Source: Candidatus Poribacteria bacterium (GTDB lineage Bacteria; Poribacteria; WGA-4E; WGA-3G). Taken from it: DNA of 55,294 nt. The stretch lies in assembly GCA_022825665.1 (NCBI GenBank), contig JAJDWI010000166.1, positions 1-55,294 of the forward strand, read 5' to 3'. The notes under the pieces were generated by a model. That model saw nothing but the letters and a program-made list of their open reading frames with translations, had not been told where the DNA came from and did not search any database. Made by a program: the position numbers and the translations under genes. Positions 52,501-55,294 of the stretch are shown piece after piece (within the stretch, counting starts at the first letter, position 1; each line of letters begins with the position of its first letter).

Positions 52501-53358
52501 ATATACCCGTTTAGAGTTTTGCCCGGTGAGGATGTAAGTTGTCTAAATCTCTATAAACCTGAAAAGCCACAGATATTAGGTGCACCAGATGGTATGTTAT
52601 ATGAAAATCCGTGGCATTATTTACAAGAGGATTCAAGACATGAGAGTAGAATACATGCTATTGGGGATGATAATTCATTACGTTGGATTCTACATCATGA
52701 CCCAAAAGAGGATTTTGTAATTCAAGATGAATTTGGAAACAATTTAGGTCTGCAAATTGAAACGGTAAGTAATAGTCTTTTTCAGAGTCAATTAATTATA
52801 TCGGATAACGATTTTACAAAGTATTTTCCAAGTCAAAGCGGGTATCAATTTTTCCTTATCAAAACATTGCCTGAATTACAAGCGGATACACAAAAAGTTC
52901 TTGAAAAGACATTAGAAGATTACGGGTTTGATGTATCGTCTGCATCAGAACGGTTGGCAAGTTTTCGCGCAGTAGAAAATACATATATCTCTACATTTCA
53001 AAGTCTCGGTGGATTAGGGGTTCTTCTTGGGACATTCGGTTTAGCGTTAGTTTTATTCCGGAATATCATAGAACGTCGAAGAGAATTGGCAACTTTACGG
53101 GCTTACGGTTTTAGACGAAAACTGCTATTTAATATGTTGATCCTTGAAAGTGGATTCCTACTCGCTGTGGGTATGCTTATTGGGATTCTGGCGGGTATCG
53201 TTGCCATTTTTGGGTCACAGGGACATCTACCCTCATTTCCATGGCAATCACTAACGATTACCTTGATATTGATTTTTGGGTTTGGTATAATTGCTAACAG
53301 TATTGCCGTGGTTGTTGCACTTCGTAGTCCGTTATTGTCAACGCTGAAATCGGAGTAG
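49570..53358 (+). CDS. Large FtsX-type ABC permease with two FtsX domains
   Basis: The 1262-residue protein starts with one helix (HLIVALCTAVATGVLAG, residues 15-31). A large extracytoplasmic domain (about 35-580) follows. The first FtsX domain is at residues 593-735, with REIGILQAVGYRLAKIRRRFLLEG. A middle group of about four helices is next (760-870), then a second external domain. The second FtsX domain is at residues 1140-1262 (RRELATLRAYGFRRKLLFNMLILES). This is roughly two to three times the size of LolC/E and looks like two fused halves. It pairs with the ATPase upstream. Confidence 0.88.
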   Translation: MRTFLKTAKHYWRIHLIVALCTAVATGVLAGALIVGDSMRGSLRNITLERLGRIQHALIADRFFQPEIVKRQNMVSAILLNGTVVAADTDFRASKVNIYGADNTFFDFWDLEDVPDLTKSPNQPFAQIAINEALQNELNVKVGDAILLNLPQATEIHPEFLLGTRDTDDVIQSLRVIVGDILPTTNVGRFSIQSHQSLPLNAYISLSILQKAIGQIGKVNAVFTADAEPLSSDILEPTIEGLGLKIISNENNFEVQSQQYLLEPILSEIALNVASENNIPTLPTLTYLANSVSIVDTSQQEAANGKSVQVPYSTILALPFETEDFTELLNRSTTANDKNLYLQEQQKEIKRRESRDGEEWEKIGEALQRIQKDKSDIQYVEGYKINSPVSRKIKADSDKALAEVNRKLKGFSSINPLHLPIVLNKWTADDLDAKIGDRIKITYFSVNAEEEYITETAYFILKAIVPIEGIAADTDLIPSFPGIHDTTNLSDWDPPFPFDYSKVRNKDEAYWDEYKSTPKAFVTLDMGKRLWENRFGDLTSIRMGKAPGMDINATQSLFKTEFLKRIEPEQIGFQFLSLQEEGLNASTGSTDFGMLFSSLSIFIILAAATLVGATFAIGVTQRSREIGILQAVGYRLAKIRRRFLLEGILIAGIGSLFGCLLAIGYAQLMIFGLKTWWLPAIGTPFIDLHVGRWSLLIGIVATLVIVVFFIRQVVKRLGKAPTAALLVGETDFDETPRKHKTHSTQLSVNRNISIFLGFVFGILVGYFIRMDGWYGVILLLILPMFVFFMFNSKFGSFMMDRLNPTVNYHQDKPRQKLQIVWWKFALGLGIGTITGYIGTILILSQDGSLIYDTVESVVKHPIVRLLGSALGILATGWLVFDKWLGSQRVPKRLSRMRFGLKNAAWQPMNSKSSVMIMSFACCIIVAVGVNRHDAMPETEYAFVAESSLPIHRSLNTAEGRLELGFDAEGSELLAKSEIYPFRVLPGEDVSCLNLYKPEKPQILGAPDGMLYENPWHYLQEDSRHESRIHAIGDDNSLRWILHHDPKEDFVIQDEFGNNLGLQIETVSNSLFQSQLIISDNDFTKYFPSQSGYQFFLIKTLPELQADTQKVLEKTLEDYGFDVSSASERLASFRAVENTYISTFQSLGGLGVLLGTFGLALVLFRNIIERRRELATLRAYGFRRKLLFNMLILESGFLLAVGMLIGILAGIVAIFGSQGHLPSFPWQSLTITLILIFGFGIIANSIAVVVALRSPLLSTLKSE

Positions 53359-53399
53359 TTAGGGTAGAGATTGAAACTGATGATGTGTGGATGTAAAAT

Positions 53400-53993
53400 A
53401 TGGTATTGAAATTATATATTTCTAACTCAACTATAATAATCCTTGTTTTACTTCTCACAGTGATTGGTTGTTCAGGGGATTATGATACTGAAACCTCTTC
53501 TGCTTCAACCCATACGCAACAAGGTTGGCAACATTACATGTCAGGGGATTACACACAGGCAATCATTAGTTTTGAACGTGCTCTTAACACAGATCCAGAA
53601 TTTGCCGATGCCCATAACGGAGTTGGTTGGAGTCAACTTAGTCTTTCACTTTCCATACCACTTGTGCAAGAGGCATTCCAAAATGCTGTCCGTTTTGATT
53701 CTTCAAATGCTGATGCATGGGTCGGTCTGGCAACTGTGCTTTATTTACGCAATAAAGATTCCTCTGATTTTCAATCTGCTATTCGTGCTATTGATAATGC
53801 CTTACAGTCGGATGGAGAAGAGTATCTTTATCGACATGATTATCAATCTGAGGCGGCTCTGTTTGCTCTTAAAGCAACTTGTTATTTCTATCTCGGTGAA
53901 AATCAACTTGCACGACAAGAGATTGGCAAAGCACGCGAAATTGATGAGCAAAATAGATCTGTAATTGCACTTCAAAATCTACTACAGGAATAA
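53400..53993 (+). CDS. TPR-repeat lipoprotein
   Basis: The 197-residue protein has a lipoprotein signal with lipobox VIGC (Cys near residue 24). TPR repeats follow, at residues about 40-195 (GWQHYMSGDYTQAIISFERALNTDPEFADAHNGVGW is the clearest). It should be tethered to the membrane by its N-terminal cysteine. It follows the FtsX-type permease by 41 bases and may be a partner of that complex. The ligand is unknown. Confidence 0.82.
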   Translation: MVLKLYISNSTIIILVLLLTVIGCSGDYDTETSSASTHTQQGWQHYMSGDYTQAIISFERALNTDPEFADAHNGVGWSQLSLSLSIPLVQEAFQNAVRFDSSNADAWVGLATVLYLRNKDSSDFQSAIRAIDNALQSDGEEYLYRHDYQSEAALFALKATCYFYLGENQLARQEIGKAREIDEQNRSVIALQNLLQE

Positions 53994-54028
53994 TCCATAA
54001 TATAATTGTATTTACTTAGGAGAATAAT

Positions 54029-54928
54029 ATGGCTCAAAACGTTATAACATCTACAAAATTAACAAATCTAACACCTTTCCATAGTGGTAAAGTCCGCGAT
54101 CTTTATGACCTTGGTGATGAATTTCTGATTATATCTACAGATAGATTATCAGCCTTTGATGTTGTTTTACCAAATGGCATACCAGATAAGGGTAAAGTGC
54201 TGACAGGATTGTCTAAATTTTGGTTCAACTATACCAAATCCGTTGTTGATAATCATGTAATTTCAACAGAGGTAGAGGATTATCCAGAAGAGCTACAAGC
54301 AGATGCTGAACTACTTAAGGGTCGTTCAATGCTTGTTCTTAAAGCTGAACGAGTTGATGTAGAATGTGTTGTCCGTGGTTATCTTGCAGGTTCTGGTTGG
54401 TCATCGTATCAGAAAACGGGAGAAATCTGCGGTCAGAAATTACCTGCCGGATTACGAGAATCAGACAAGTTACCTGAACTTTTATTTACACCGACAACAA
54501 AAGCAGAACAAGGAGAACACGACGAACCGATCTCAATAGACGAAATGCAAAGTCAAATAGGTGCAGACTTAACAGATCAGTTAATTGAAATTAGTTTCGC
54601 TTTATTCAATTCAGCAAGTCAACATGCAGAAAACTCAGGTATAATTCTCTGCGATACTAAATTTGAATTCGGTTTACGTGATGGAAAGATTATCCTGATA
54701 GATGAAGTATTCACACCAGACTCTTCGCGATTTTGGCCTGCAGATTTGTATGAACCCGGTAAGCCACAACAGAGTTTTGATAAACAGTTCGTCCGTGATT
54801 ATCTAACTGAAATCGGTTGGAACAAACAACCACCTGCACCTGAATTGCCTGATACTGTAATTACCAAGACGAGTGAAAAATATCGAGAGGCATATCGACT
54901 TATCGTTGGGGAAGAACTCAGCGTCTGA
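54029..54928 (+). CDS. purC: Phosphoribosylaminoimidazole-succinocarboxamide synthase
   Basis: The 299-residue enzyme of purine synthesis joins CAIR and aspartate with ATP. It carries the family blocks FHSGKVRDLYDLGDEFLIISTDRLSAFDVVLPNGIPDKGKVL, ECVVRGYLAGSGW, PTTKAEQGEHDEPIS and LIDEVFTPDSSRFWPAD. The eukaryote-like longer form of about 300 residues is seen instead of the 237-residue E. coli form. TAGGAG precedes the ATG. Its stop codon is inside the end of an IS605-like unit (TGACATACTCCCAC). Confidence 0.96.
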   Translation: MAQNVITSTKLTNLTPFHSGKVRDLYDLGDEFLIISTDRLSAFDVVLPNGIPDKGKVLTGLSKFWFNYTKSVVDNHVISTEVEDYPEELQADAELLKGRSMLVLKAERVDVECVVRGYLAGSGWSSYQKTGEICGQKLPAGLRESDKLPELLFTPTTKAEQGEHDEPISIDEMQSQIGADLTDQLIEISFALFNSASQHAENSGIILCDTKFEFGLRDGKIILIDEVFTPDSSRFWPADLYEPGKPQQSFDKQFVRDYLTEIGWNKQPPAPELPDTVITKTSEKYREAYRLIVGEELSV

Positions 54929-55294
54929 CATACTCCCACAACTAAAGTAGTGGGATTCTTCAATCCCTATATTAGTTGTGAAATCGTGGGATCAACGACC
55001 TTTGCTACAAAGTAGTCTGACAAAGCCTACTCCAACAGTTGATGTCCCAACTGCACCTCACAAGGAGGTCGGACGAACGATTAGTACACGTGATTTAGAT
55101 AGGATGAGCTATTACGCTGCTTTCCCTGAACGTGCAATAGATGTTACAAAGAACTTTAGCAGTATTGAAACGCAAGGCTTTTACATAGTTGTTTCATTGC
55201 TTAGCTGTCTACCACAACATCAACTACAACCAATGCCGACTGCTACGAACATACTAACAGATTTGGCATTTTCTGTCAAGTACAACATTTTAGC
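54929..55294 (-). mobile_element. IS200/IS605-type right end, cut by the window edge
   Basis: On the minus strand the sequence ends GGATTGAAGAATCCC, ACTACTTTAGT and GTGGGAGTATGTCAG, the hairpin characteristic of the 3' end of tnpB-type elements. Further inside are the stems CAGTTG/CAACTG and ACCTC/GAGGT, as in candidate guide RNAs. A tnpB gene would lie beyond 55294; no clear reading frame of it reaches this far. The boundary is directly at the purC stop codon. Confidence 0.5.

Noticed and set aside
55000-55294. Direct identification of a tnpB reading frame
   Set aside because: Frames on the minus strand are interrupted by stops and show no zinc-finger or RuvC motif within the window, so only the element end is reported.

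Overview
The window looks like a chromosomal segment of a low-GC, Gram-negative-type bacterium. I infer a member of Candidatus Poribacteria or a close relative. The inference rests on gene content: duplicated phytanoyl-CoA-dioxygenase-like proteins, a sulfatase, Gfo/Idh/MocA oxidoreductases, a large DUF6785-type membrane protein, a PmoA-like (DUF6807) protein, PorV/PorQ-type barrel and many short palindromic intergenic repeats. No rRNA, tRNA, CRISPR array or prophage was recognised.

Layout. 1-4882: a dispersed repeat, then three secreted proteins (one discoidin-like, two tandem LamG/DUF1080-like) that share a C-terminal tail. They are followed by an oxidoreductase, a probable selenoprotein that has been split by an in-frame TGA, and an SDR epimerase. 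4891-7268: a compact type II restriction-modification pair of the AvaI/BsoBI family. 7258-13290 (minus strand): Rieske/glutamate-synthase fusion, ccmC-ccmD-like genes, map, miaB and a PmoA-like gene. 13291-16866: repeat-rich spacers around a glutamine-amidotransferase-like hydrolase and a PorV-like barrel. 16867-29010 (plus): membrane protein, secA, Trm112-like protein, an exopolysaccharide block (glycosyltransferase, CapD-like dehydratase, initiating sugar transferase), sppA, a Clp1-type kinase and an MsbA-like exporter. 29371-35139: pentapeptide-repeat protein, an unusual sigma-70 factor, a structured-RNA-like/IS605-like spacer, and a full-length isoleucyl-tRNA-synthetase-like protein that has lost its catalytic motifs. 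34873-41717 (minus): yggT-proC-yggS, pgeF, cupin, zinc-ribbon coiled coil, tatC, tatA and an oxidoreductase. 42015-48236: ABC-2 permease, DUF6785-type protein, sulfatase, two PhyH-like proteins. 48837-54928: lolD-like ATPase with its large FtsX-type permease, a TPR lipoprotein and purC. 54929-55294: an IS200/IS605-type right end directly abutting the purC stop codon.

Most interesting points: (1) an ArsC/thioredoxin-fold UxxC selenoprotein at 3759-4106 with a SECIS-like hairpin; (2) the catalytically dead IleRS paralogue at 32245-34797; (3) a sigma-70 factor whose non-conserved region holds a second, degenerate region 2; (4) a promoter-driven, hairpin-rich candidate RNA at 31965-32210 that shares its end structure with the IS605-like end next to purC; (5) a tail shared by the three secreted proteins and a MITE-like element with TA duplications.

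All functional calls come from reading motifs and family resemblance by eye; no database search was possible.
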